This document shows positions 7,068 through 17,034 of a DNA stretch of 64,000 nt, one piece after another. The stretch is taken from the NCBI GenBank assembly GCA_030765065.1, contig CM060990.1, forward strand, positions 497,044,190 through 497,108,189, written 5' to 3'. Below the pieces are notes generated by a model. The model searched no databases and was not told the DNA's origin. It was given only the letters and a program-made list of their open reading frames with translations. Position 1 is the first letter of the stretch, and each line of letters opens with the position of its first letter. A program made the position numbers and the translations under genes. Source of the DNA: Deroplatys truncata. Its lineage: Eukaryota > Arthropoda > Insecta > Mantodea > Mantidae.

Positions 7068-10000
7068 TTATGCGTTCCTCTTGAACCCGTAGGGATAGGA
7101 ATCGTGATCGCCGGCGAGCACGCGCTTGTTGACCACCATCCTAAACGTCTTCGAGCTGGGTTCGTTGACGACCGTCCAAAACGGTTTCCGCGATGTCCTC
7201 GTGCCCGCCAGCTTCACCGCGCGGTCGTTGTCCCTGAGCACCACGTCGCGAATCACCTCCGCGTTCACCAGCTCCAGGTTGCCCGAATTGAGCGTGATCC
7301 CCTTCACCTTGCACACCGAGAAGGTCTTGCCCGTCTCGGGGCAAACGATCTCCATGCAGTAGCTCTTGGGCCCCGTGGAGGCGAACCGGGCGATGTAAGA
7401 GCCCCTCCCGTACTTCTCCAGCTCGTCCGTCATGTCCCCCAGGAGGCGTCCGACGGACGGCGTCCAGTCGCCCGGAGCGGCGGCGACGACGACGGAATCG
7501 GTGTCGAAGTAGCAGACCCGTTCTCCCAGCCTCTTGAGGTAGGAGTAGAGCACCAGGCGCGCGTGAGCCGTGGTGTAGGCCGCCAGGACGGCGTTGGCGG
7601 CGGGGTTGACCTTGCGGCACTGCTCGCAGTACCTCCACACCGCGTACACGATCCGGTCGGTGACGGGCACGTAGGTCTGCACTTCCACGCCCGGGTCGTT
7701 GAGCAGCTCCAGGAGGCGGTCGTACCGGTCCACCAGCTCGCACGTGGGGAGGTTGTCCTTCTGCCCCAGTTTGCCCCAGAAGCATTTGAGCATCAGCTTG
7801 GCCAGCTCCCGCCTGCCGGGGTTGGTGGCGACGGCCTGGGGATCCAAGGCGACGCCTTCGTGTTCGAAGAATTGCTCCACGTACTGCTGCTTCGCGGCAG
7901 GTTCGTCGCAATCCGAGGGCCAGCCGGAGGCTTCGGTCTTGATCTTCAAGAACTGATTCACGTAGTCCTCAAAGAGACCCTTGGCTCCGGTGGTCGGTTC
8001 GTGCCGCACCACGTCGTACTCCCACATCTCGTGGACCCGGAGGAGGCGGTGCCCCTCCTCCAGGGCGACCTTCATCTCGTCGATCACCCAGGTACCCGAC
8101 AACGCCCTCTCGCGCTCTCCGTGGTGGCACTCGTCTTGGTTCTGCGCCTCCGCACAAGCGCGGCATAGCGGGAACATGAGCTTGCCGCCGATGCGCGCCG
8201 GTAGCACCGGGTGGTACAGGTGTTGCGGCGGTAGAACCTCGCACTTCACCAACCCGCCCCCCACGTCTTCCAAGCGCGGGAATCGATCCACGTGGATCTT
8301 GGGGTGGCCCGCGGGGTAGGGTTTCGTCTTGCTCACGTACGGGTACAGGCTGCATACGTCGTAGTAGTAGATCTTGCTATCCCCCTTCGCCTCGCAGTAC
8401 GTCTTGGTGCAGTTGGTGCGACCTCCGTAGAAGGCGTCTCTGGGGTTCAGGGGTTCGGGTACCGGAAATTCCCTTGCGTGGCGCGCAAGGTCCTGGTTGG
8501 CCTTCATCGCGGCGTTGAACTCGCACTCCCACATTTCCACCACGGCGTAGCCGGCGGCCTTGATCTTGGCCGTGACCTTCTCGTGTTCTCTAACCTGGAG
8601 GCCATGGTTTCGTGTCCCGAGTTGTATATCGCCGCATGGCGATTGTGAAAGCACCGCCTGCAGTCGTGGTAAAAGCAGCCGTGGAAAAAGTACGCGGTTT
8701 TTTCAGCCTCTCTGTACCCGTCCACCTTGTGCCCCGCGATTTTGACCTCGCGTCCTCGCATGGCGTGCTGGATGACGATGCGGTTTTGCATCTCTAGCCA
8801 AGTTAGCCATATGCATGCGGCGCGAGACTGACGGTCCGCTAGTCGATACCCGCCCGCTGGCAAGAGGGCAATTTTTTTAAGCGGCATGAAGCGCTTTCTA
8901 TACACGCACATGCACCCCTGCGCGATGGTGACGCATTCTCTGAACGGGTCTATTCCTTTCTCGTCCAAGAATTCCCTTCTGAATTTGGAAACTCCCTGAC
9001 TGAGTAGAAATACGTCCATCTTGCAATACGCCACCGTTTCCGCCCTCATGTCGAAGACGTACCCGGAGGACGCCTTTTCTTCGTGCCACTGCTCGAAGGC
9101 TTTCCGACCCTCCGCCGACATGCCCTCCGGACAGTAATGCCTTTTATCGGGAATCGAACCCACGTACTGCTCGTTTTCCTTCGTGTTAAACAGGTACGGG
9201 AAATAACCTTTGCATTCCTTCAATCCGAAGGTCTTGGAAAAGCGGGAGAGTGGCATGGGTATGAAGTTGAGCGAGTCTAGAAATGTGACGTCACCGTACC
9301 TCATCCTCTAGATCTTGCTCCCGTTCATGATGAGCTCCGGCACCCAGTCTAAGTGCGCCACCATGTACTTTAATAGAAACTGCCCGTCGTAAGCTCTGAG
9401 GTTATGCGCCACGACGTAGACGTCCCAGGCTTCGAACCTCGCCTGCGCGATGTGCTCGAAAAGCTGCTTCACGGGTTCGTCCATGAACACCCATTCTTTG
9501 CAACCGCATTCGGTGCAGTATGCCGTCTTGCGGCGTTCGTCGATGCAGTGCGGGCAGGCTTGGTACAACACGCACAAGTTAGGTACATGCTCGTATGTGT
9601 CCTTTTTGTCGGTATATGGAATGTTTTGCGTGCATTCAAAGTCGATAAACATAAACACGTACCGGTTTCTTTTGTTCTTTGCGGCATACGGCTGCATATA
9701 GCACATGTGGCTAGAATTCACGTGTGTCTTGCAATGATAGCAGTACTTTTCCCCGCACTCGTGCGCGGTTTTTCTGTACCTCGCATTCACGAGCTTATTG
9801 CAAGACTTGCACACCTTTTCTACATCGCACACCGACAGCGCCTTTGGGTAAAAAACGCCTTTCTTTGCGTGGTTTGCAAAGCATGTCGGTCCCTTAAAAT
9901 CTCTGTTGCACTCGGCGCAGCGTATGTAGGCGTCAAATCGCGCATCGCACTGCTGATGGCATTTAGCACACATGGCGTCGCACCTGTGAAATTCTTTTTT

Positions 10001-10849
10001 GTGTGCCGAGGGATGATGACACCGGCGGCAATACCATTTGCATTTAAAGCACTTGTGAAGGTTCGCGATAGCATTAAAGTGCCCGGCGTGGAGCATGGAG
10101 TCGATGTATTTATCGCATTTCTTATCCGACGCGTACAGCACGTGCTTCCCCGTATGATCGCCAAACACCGTCACAGCGTAGCCCTTTAACGCACCGTCAA
10201 AGCGTGTGACGTCATCTATCGTGCAGCTGTCGTGGCCTTGACCGATGCTCGCGCACAAGGCTACGGCCTTCGATTTTTGCAGATAGTCGGAGCGCGTCAT
10301 CGTTCTATAGTTGACGTCGCGATCCACTTTGGCTTTAACTACAACAATGGCTCTTGCTAAACACAAGTTGTCTTTGTTGGCTATTTCGACAATGTCTTTA
10401 TTGTCCCTACAGGCATCGCAAGGTTGGTGGCACGAACCCGAGACCTCCTTGGTCCACACAAACGTCACATGAAGAGGCCCGCTTAGCAAGAATTGTTGGT
10501 TACTTTGCATTACTTTTTCGATGCTTCCAACAATGACATCCGCATTCAATTGGTCTACGCGCCTCACGCTCATGTTGAAGGCTTTGGACGTCTCCTTTTC
10601 GTCTGTTATGGATATGCCTAAATATCCGGGTTCGTTTTCTAACAGGTTCTCTTTCGCAAAGTTTAGAATATCGTTAAACAAATGCGATACCCATTGCTCC
10701 GGGTTAACATCTCTGGGGACCGGGTTTACGGTAATTTGCGACTCTGTAAAGCCGGAAAAAAGCTTTGGCAGCCTTCTCTGCTTGTGTCCTATAATTTCGA
10801 ACGTAGGCTGCAAGGTGCCATCGCGACTTCCCCCGGGTTGCGGCTCCAT
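7068..10849 (-). pseudogene. Protein-primed-type DNA polymerase B, broken twice
   Basis: This would be the element's replicative polymerase, with 3'-5' exonuclease and polymerase domains (DNA_pol_B_2 type). The first ATG is at 10849 (MEPQPGG); the open frame extends six codons upstream without an ATG. The N-terminal 350 residues are rich in CxxC pairs. Exo I is FIDFECTQ (near residue 405), Exo II VAHNLRAYDGQF, and Exo III YCKMDVFLL. Motif A is YDVCSLYP (near 8342-8375), motif B lies in LMLKCFWGKLG, and motif C is YFDTDSV (7492-7516). An in-frame TAG at 9308-9310 separates Exo II from Exo III. A frameshift lies in about 8575-8625. Total coding length is about 1,260 codons, normal for Polintons. 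Confidence 0.88.
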
Positions 10850-11004
10850 CTTATCGTCCGAATGCACCGATCGCTCTTTCCCTGCAAAGTGCTGCTGCTA
10901 TTTTGTTTTTATTTTAAACTATTTTTCGTCAAATAGAACGATTTTGTAGAAAAACCCACTATCGCTCCCGTTTCTTACTACGGCCGTTTGCTCTTGGCAC
11001 CGGG

Positions 11005-11012
11005 TTTTTATA
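11005..11012 (-). promoter_or_regulatory. TATA box upstream of the polymerase gene
   Basis: The minus strand reads TATAAAAACCC here, about 155 bases upstream of the polymerase ATG. The position fits a promoter for the rightmost gene of the element. Confidence 0.45.
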
Positions 11013-11430
11013 AGCTCGCTTATCGCAACCGCAATTACAACATGCGCGTCGAGTTAAATGCCTCATTTCGCCACAAAATTGTCAAGTTGTAAAAACGCAG
11101 TCATCCTGTCACGATCCGCCACTGCGCGATCGCTACCATCGGCAATAAGGCTGCATTTTAACGCTGACGAACATCCTTTCTCACGCTCGATTATCACTTA
11201 CATCAGCACACGTTCTTTGCGCGTAGTGCCAGACGTGGGAATGACTGGAGCGAGCAGCGTTGTAATCGTTTGCACACCCGCAATAGTGCAATATTTAAAA
11301 CTATGAGTGTCGTATGTAGTGTTTTTGTGTTGTGCCATGCATATGTGTTATGTAAAATGTAAGAATTAAATAGAAACAGCAGATACTTCCTTTCTAAGGA
11401 GTAACACCAACTGTTGAATAAAAATTCTCA
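11013..11430. other. Probable right terminal region of the Polinton-type element
   Basis: No convincing gene is seen. GC content stays near 48% up to about 11.3 kb and then drops to near 35%, which suggests the element boundary or terminal repeat lies here. The plus-strand frame at 11058-11306 has no recognisable feature. Confidence 0.35.
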
Positions 11431-12243
11431 AGTGTTACGTTTGTATGACCTCTACCCTCTATCTCTTATAGGTGAGTACGAAAGTTTATTTTCATATCCA
11501 CTTAATTTTAATCCAGATAAACTTTTCGGGAAATGGTTGCATTGCACATCCGTTATACATCCAAAGGGACGCTATACACTGGCCTTAAAATTCTAAATTC
11601 TTTCCATCAACATGGCGAGCAAGAACTGAAAAGCGACATGCCTTTAAAAAAGAATGGCTAAGCATTGTACAATTCGAACCATTTATAACAGATATCTCGG
11701 AAATGGCTGACGTCACAAAAAAGTTATTTCAAATAAATTGTGTGGGTTTTTAAAGAGATCTAAATTTTTTGTATTGTATGTTTTTCTCAAACCTTAGCAG
11801 TTATACAAGATCATAGAAAATTTCTTCCGAATCAAGAGGACTTCACAGGCTATTTCCACAAAATTCAAGATATACATTTTATTTTTCATATAAATGTCTT
11901 TAATATATGGTGTTGTAATTAAAATCGTCAGAGAGAGTTTTAGAAAATAAAACATTTCGGAAAATAGTTCATGTAAAGGGTAGTTTTGGGTGGAGGGACT
12001 TTCTTGAAAATCTCTGTGTCGTATCTTTGGAAGGTACTCAACCTAAATACCAAGTTTAGTATTTATCCGACTTTTCATTTTTGAGTTATGCTGCTCTGAC
12101 ACATACACACAGAATTTTCTAAAAATGTTTTTTATTCAGGGGACCTCAAAACAAGTATTTAGTTTTCCAGTGAAATCTCAATATTGAATATACGGATGCA
12201 ATGCATACCTCCTCTACCTACTATTTTACGTGGTAGAGAAAGC
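11430..12243 (+). repeat. AT-rich dispersed repeat (family R), copy 1
   Basis: This segment is similar along its length to 51870-52672, including AACAATTCGAACCATT, TTCTTCCGAATCAAGAGGAC and CATGTAAAGGGTA. It ends with a GTAGAGAAAG tail. A copy in reverse lies at 47970-48905. No intact reading frame is shared, so it looks like a non-autonomous DNA transposon of about 0.8-0.9 kb. The left boundary is approximate. Confidence 0.6.
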
Positions 12244-12610
12244 CCCTAAATCAATATTATTACATGCAGTTGTGAAAAATATTACAGCTATGATTAATAA
12301 ATTCTGGGATTACGAGAAATTTGTTAATATTAGTTTAAACGTATATAGTTGCAAGAAAAGTGAGTATAGCTAGCTCGAAACTTAGCGTTGTTGTCACAAA
12401 TAAACGATACAGAGAAAACTCTGATTTTCATAAAAGTAAGATTAAAACTACTTGCTTAAGGTAAAATGCTTGTCTCATATTAAGAATATTCTCAGATATT
12501 CGGAGAATGGCGCGAAAGTTGAGTCTGACGCCTTGTTATTTTTATTCCTTTTTTTCTTCAAGTGGGTTTCTCTATTGTTACATTTGTATAGTCACTGTAA
12601 CTATTTTTAC

Positions 12611-12700
12611 TTTCTCTACCACGTACATAGCAGATACAGCAGAAATTGCATTGCACTCAAAAATTCCATACCGGGATTTCACCAGAAATACATCTATAGA
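12611..12700 (-). repeat. Family R fragment
   Basis: It begins ACTTTCTCTACCACGTA and continues with CCATACCGGGATTTCACC. This is the reverse complement of the end of the family R repeat. Confidence 0.5.
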
Positions 12701-12997
12701 TTTGCACATTTCAACTTATTACATAATTGGCTTATATTGTGCATGATGTTTCATTTAAATACCCACAAACTCGGTCTGTGATTATTACTTATTGTTTTTA
12801 TGTGTTTCAGTGGGTGAATAATAATTAGTTTGTTGGTATCGTTATCACAGTACTGTTACACTTGTGAAATTCCGTTCTCTTTGTATGAAAATGAAAAAAG
12901 AAAAGATAAAAGAATGACGAGTTTTAGTGAGAAAGGTCTAAAGCTTTTAAACATTAAAATCAACATGGAAACTTTGTAAATAGACAACGCCACAAAG

Positions 12998-13026
12998 TAA
13001 TAATAATAATAATAATAATAATAATA
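12998..13026. repeat. TAA microsatellite
   Basis: About nine uninterrupted TAA units. Confidence 0.95.
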
Positions 13027-13094
13027 CACATAAATTGTGTGCTTTAACGTTCTTGTACAGTTCTTGTACAGTAAGGCTTCGTTTCCTACGGTTT

Positions 13095-13311
13095 AACAGT
13101 TGTACAAAAGACATTCACAATGAGACTACTTCACAGCTATTCCCAGAAAATTGAAGTTATACATTTTATTTGTCATGCAGATATCTTAAACATACCGTAC
13201 CGTAATCAAAAGGGTTAGAGCCATTGTTAAGACAATAAAAATAACGAACTTTCTTCCGCTAAACGGGTAGTTTGCGGTGTGGGAATTTTCTTGAAAATCT
13301 ACGGTTTGTTA
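13095..13311 (+). repeat. Family R fragment
   Basis: It shares TTATTTGTCATG, the GTTAGAGCCATT stretch and the AAACGGGTAGTTT...TTTTCTTGAAAATCT stretch with the middle of family R copies, and is cut off at both sides. Confidence 0.45.
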
Positions 13312-13333
13312 AATCTTTTTATACGCTACTATT

Positions 13334-14480
13334 TTAGTGTGTGTGTGTGCGAGTATGTGCCTAGTATCCGTGCACCACAAGCCAAAACGACGACATTATA
13401 GAAAAACTTTATCATTTGCCTACCGGACAGGGACAACCGCGAAAAACCTGAAAAAAGCTCTAAGAGTATTCTAACGCTTACCGATCTGGAAAACCCATGA
13501 AAACAAGATAGTACACTTTTTTGCCGCTTTCGACCGGCAATGAGAACCCTGCTCCTACGTACGCTAGCGACCAGGTTTTTGGTATAGTTAAATTACGTCT
13601 GTGCAAAGGGCGTCTGTACCGCTTTAAAAGACCTAGGTATATCAGTGCATAGTGATGTTGGTTGATCTTAAAGCTGGTTAAGCATTTTTCAAAAACAGTT
13701 TGCTACACGCTACTATTAAATGTGTGTGTGTGTGTGTGCGAGTATGTGCCTAGTATCCGTGCGCCGACAAGGTAAAACTTCATCATTTGCCTACCGGGCA
13801 GGGACAACCACTAAAAAACCTGAGAAAACCTCGAAAATTAGAAACGGCTTCGTCAGCCACTACAGAAAACGCCTACCAACCAGGGAAAACCTATGAAAAA
13901 GCAGAAAGAGCTTGCATTCGTTTACCAACCGCAGAAAACCCCCAAAAAACTAGTTATTTTTTAAAAAAACGAAAAAAACAAAAAGAAAAAAAGGAAAAGA
14001 CGAATAACATAAGTATGGCAACTGCAACGTGTGTGTGTGTGTGTGCGAGTATGTGCCTAGTATCCGTGCGCCGACAAGGTAAAACTTCATCATTTGCCTA
14101 CCGGGCAGGGACAACCACTAAAAAAACTGAGAAAACCTCGAAAATTAGAAACGGCTTCGTCAACCACTACAGAAAACGCCTACCAACCAGGGAAAACCTA
14201 TGAAAAGCAGAAAGAGCTTGCATTCGTTTACCAACCGCAGAAAACCCCCAAAAACTAGTTATTTTTTTTAAAAAATAGAAAAAAAGGAAAAGACGAATAA
14301 TATAAGTATGGCAACTGCAACATGTGTGTGTGCCTATTTAATTTTTATTTTCTTTTGCACTGCACACATTTGTGTTACAATATATGCATTTTCAATTTTG
14401 GGAAAACCTATGAAAAAAGCAGAAACAGCTTGCATTCGTCTACCAGCCAGAGAAAACCCCGAAACACTAGTTATTTAAAA
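13334..14480 (+). repeat. Direct repeats carrying a GT microsatellite, 3-4 copies
   Basis: Units begin near 13334, 13715 and 14028, with a partial one at 14398. Each has a GT run, GCGAGTATGTGCCTAGTATC, CATTTGCCTACCGG, and a series of GGGAAAACC-like blocks. Units two and three are almost identical over about 240 bases. No coherent protein is encoded. Confidence 0.75.
13512..13705 (+). repeat. Duplicated segment D1, copy 1
   Basis: Nearly identical to 14926-15135 over about 190 bases. The second copy carries a small insertion after GCTAGCGACCA. Confidence 0.8.
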
Positions 14481-14765
14481 TTGCTGATGAATTCTGGATA
14501 GGCTTTTGCAAATGTTGTTGGTAGCAAAACTTACCTTTACCATCACCTCCAACATACCCCACTCCCACACCTTTTTTCTTTCCACCAATCATAATCTCTC
14601 TTATTCTTACCAATCAACAACTTTCATTTGTTCCTTTCCACCAATAACATCACTTCTGATTCCCACCAATCACAACTTCACACGTCACTTTCTGTTATAC
14701 TTTTTATCCCTCGTTCGCCATCTTTCCCCTCTTTCAGCCCCAACCTCCGCACAGACAACACCTCA
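14481..14765 (+). repeat. Duplicated segment D2, copy 1
   Basis: Nearly identical to 15619-15903 over about 280 bases, in the same direction. It is rich in CCAATCA and TTTCC motifs and has no gene. Confidence 0.85.
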
Positions 14766-14925
14766 CCGCTCCTTAACCTCAACTTCATGCCTCCGCCATC
14801 TTATTTAGTTCCCATTTTTACCACCGCGCCTCTCATCTCCCAACCAGATTGCCGGCAAGAACAGATCTCGTTCATTCACACCTCGACGGTTGACTCGACA
14901 GCAGCTACTGTGAACACTTACGTCG

Positions 14926-15135
14926 TACACTTTTTTGACCGCTTTCGACCGGCTATGAGAACCCTGCTCCTACGTACGCTAGCGACCATCACGATGGTCC
15001 AGTACCAGGTTTTTGGTATAGTTAAATTACGCCTCTGCAAAGGGTGTCTGTACCGCTTTAAAAACCTAGATATATCAGTGCGTAGTGATGTTGGTTGATC
15101 TTAAAGCTGGTTAAGCATTTTCAAAAACAGTTTGC
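14926..15135 (+). repeat. Duplicated segment D1, copy 2
   Basis: Direct copy of 13512-13705, about 1.4 kb downstream. Confidence 0.8.
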
Positions 15136-15289
15136 TTTTATTTTTTCGCGTCGCGTGAAGCTGCCGCTCTTTTGGTGACGCATCCACACCAGTAACAGGT
15201 AAGTACCACACGCATAAATATTTTTCGGACCTGCTTGGCGTAGGAATATATCCTTTCGTGTTTTGGTACTGTAACCTGAAATCTCCTTA

Positions 15290-15600
15290 CCCTCCTCTTG
15301 CGTCCGCCATCTTGTTTAGTTCTCACCGCATCTCCTTGTCGCAGACCCTCCACCATTTTTAGTTCCCACTATTTTAACCTCAAAATCTGCTCTTCTAAGC
15401 TCTTGCTACCGCCATCTTCTTTTAGTTCCCATTCTCACCACCGCGTCTCCTTGCCCCACCACCTCTTGCGACCGCCATGTTCACCACTAACCTCCAAATT
15501 TCCTCGTCCTTAAACCTCTTGTCTCAACCATCTTGTTTAGTTCCCATTTTCGCCACCGCATCTCATATCGCCCCATCTCTCTATCCACTCAAGAAAACTA
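15290..15600 (+). repeat. Degenerate repeats with GCCATCTT and TTAGTTCCCA blocks
   Basis: Four or so imperfect units contain a CCATCTTGTTTAGTTCCCA-like block followed by ACCGCATCTCC. One more lies near 14790. Nothing coding is seen. Confidence 0.5.
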
Positions 15601-15618
15601 CCATCCAACGTTCAAAAA

Positions 15619-15903
15619 ATTGCTGATCAGTTCACGACAGGCATTTGCAAATCTTGTTGCTAGCAAAACTTACCTTTCCCATCACCTCCAACATACCCCA
15701 CTCCCACACCTTTTTCTTTCCACCAATCATAATCTCTCTTATTCTTACCAATCAACAACTTTCATTTGTTCCTTTCCACCAATAACATCACTTCTTATTC
15801 CCACCAATCACAACTTCACACGTCACTTTCTGTTATACTTTTTATCCCTCGCTCCCCATCTTTTCCCTCTTTCAGTCCCGACCTCCGCACAGGCAACACC
15901 TCG
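15619..15903 (+). repeat. Duplicated segment D2, copy 2
   Basis: Direct copy of 14481-14765. Confidence 0.85.
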
Positions 15904-16050
15904 CCACCCCGCTCCTCTCCATCACGTGACCTCCATACTCTTTTATCTTCCTTCCTTCATCTTCCACCCAAATTAACGAACCAATCAAAACACTCCACGC
16001 CACTTCCTGTTTCTCCTTCACCTTTCCCTAATCCTCAATTCTTTTAACTC

Positions 16051-16200
16051 GTCCCGGATGAACCAATTGCAATAACGATAATCCTCCCGCTCAGGGCGCT
16101 TTTCAAACTTACCGCCGCCGCCGTCGCACGCAGCGACACTAGCGACACTAGCGCCCCTAGCGGCAGGATTATCGTTAAACCAATTGGCTCATCCGGGACT
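16051..16200. mobile_element. 150-bp foldback MITE
   Basis: The two halves are near-perfect inverted repeats of about 50 bases: GTCCCGGATGARCCAATTG, then ACGATAATCCT and CCGCT..GGGCGCT. The centre holds short GCGACACTA direct repeats. It has no coding capacity. No target duplication is obvious. Its right end coincides exactly with the truncated start of the first retrotransposon. Confidence 0.75.
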
Positions 16201-17034
16201 ATTACTACTGAGGTCATTAAGGCAGAGTTGCGTGCCGAGCACTTTTCAGTGCTTCGGGTCGTGCAACTACGACGGTTCGACCGGGCCCGAACGCCTCTTC
16301 CGTTCTACCTGGTGGACCTGGCGACGGCGGAAGACCTTGACCGTTTGCGGCATCGCGAGTACGTGCTTCACTTACGAGTGAAGGTGGAGCAGTACCGTAG
16401 ACCGGTTATCCCGGTGCAGTGTAGCCGATGCCAGCAGCTTCGGCACACGGAGGAGAAGTGCACGGCGAGCACGGTGGTCTGCTCTAAGTGCACGGCTCCC
16501 CACGATTCGCGGACCTGCGACGTCCCCATCCCCGAGAGGAAGTGCGCACTGTGTCTCACTTCGGGCCACGGGGCCAGGTACCGGGCTTGTCCCGAGTATC
16601 AGAGACAGGTGGCAGCGGCGCGCAACCTTTCGGGGAATGGTGGTCGCTCGGGTGAGCGGAAAGTGGTGGGCCGTGCGCGAGGGGCGGCTCCGGCGCGGGT
16701 GCCTCCCTCCTCCAGTGTAACGATAGTGCCGGTTGAAGCGACCGCCCGGGTGGAAAGGCCTAGGGTTCAGAAACCGAACCAACCACCATGTAAGCCACGT
16801 CAATCTGCGAGGGAGGCGCCGACGAGAGAAGAGACCCTCGCAGATCCGAGACTCCAGCACCAGAGGAACACCTACCACCACATCCTCCGCACAGGCTGGG
16901 ATTCTGATGACCTTCGAGAGTCCAGCATGCAGATCCTAGAACTTCTGGCAACGTCGGGACTGTCGGAGACCCGCTCCATCCTTGCCTCGTACCGCGACTT
17001 CTTCCAGCTCCTTACCTCTCCAGGCTTCCTATGA
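16201..17034 (+). CDS. Gag-like ORF1, 5'-truncated, with PRE/C2HC domain and three zinc knuckles
   Basis: The frame is open from the MITE edge, so the true start is lost. It begins with a PRE_C2HC-type domain (RTPLPFYLVDLATAEDL). Three cysteine knuckles follow: CSRCQQLRHTEEKC (CX2CX4HX4C), CSKCTAPHDSRTC (CX2CX3HX4C) and CALCLTSGHGARYRAC (CX2CX4HX6C). These bind retrotransposon RNA in Jockey-clade elements. A Pro/Arg-rich linker and a conserved tail with SETRSILASYRDFFQLL end the protein. The stop TGA overlaps the ORF2 start as ATGA, which suggests coupled translation. Unit 7 has the matching N-terminal region. Confidence 0.8.
   Translation: MTTEVIKAELRAEHFSVLRVVQLRRFDRARTPLPFYLVDLATAEDLDRLRHREYVLHLRVKVEQYRRPVIPVQCSRCQQLRHTEEKCTASTVVCSKCTAPHDSRTCDVPIPERKCALCLTSGHGARYRACPEYQRQVAAARNLSGNGGRSGERKVVGRARGAAPARVPPSSSVTIVPVEATARVERPRVQKPNQPPCKPRQSAREAPTREETLADPRLQHQRNTYHHILRTGWDSDDLRESSMQILELLATSGLSETRSILASYRDFFQLLTSPGFL

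Larger units (their letters stand above)
1..11300 (-). mobile_element. Maverick/Polinton-type (adintovirus-like) element, partial
   Basis: A run of minus-strand genes combines a B-family DNA polymerase, an A32/FtsK-like packaging ATPase, a retroviral-type integrase with a chromodomain, an adenain-like cysteine protease and capsid-type proteins. This set defines Maverick/Polinton elements and the related adintoviruses. Such elements are 15-20 kb virus-like transposons that can encode virions. The left end lies outside the window. The right end is not pinned: GC content falls sharply near 11.3 kb, and no terminal inverted repeat can be checked with only one end present. Polymerase and one capsid gene are broken, so this copy is an endogenous remnant. 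The stated right boundary is an estimate. Confidence 0.85.

Noticed and set aside
7104-8168. Long plus-strand open frame of 354 codons
   Set aside because: It is the antisense of the polymerase, which carries clear motifs A, B and C; GC-rich coding sequence often leaves the opposite strand open.
9308-9310. Readthrough or intron at the polymerase TAG
   Set aside because: No donor or acceptor pair fits around it, and the polymerase has a second lesion, so decay is simpler.
11058-11306. 82-codon plus-strand frame beside the polymerase
   Set aside because: No domain or start context, and it lies in the presumed terminal region.
12452-12781. 109-codon plus-strand frame
   Set aside because: AT-rich, hydrophobic by composition and overlapping a family R fragment; no domain.
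13787-14203. 138-codon frame across the GT repeat units
   Set aside because: It runs through tandem repeats and a microsatellite and has no recognisable domain.
13334-14480. CRISPR-like array
   Set aside because: The repeats are long and contiguous, and no uniform spacer pattern exists; the DNA is eukaryotic.
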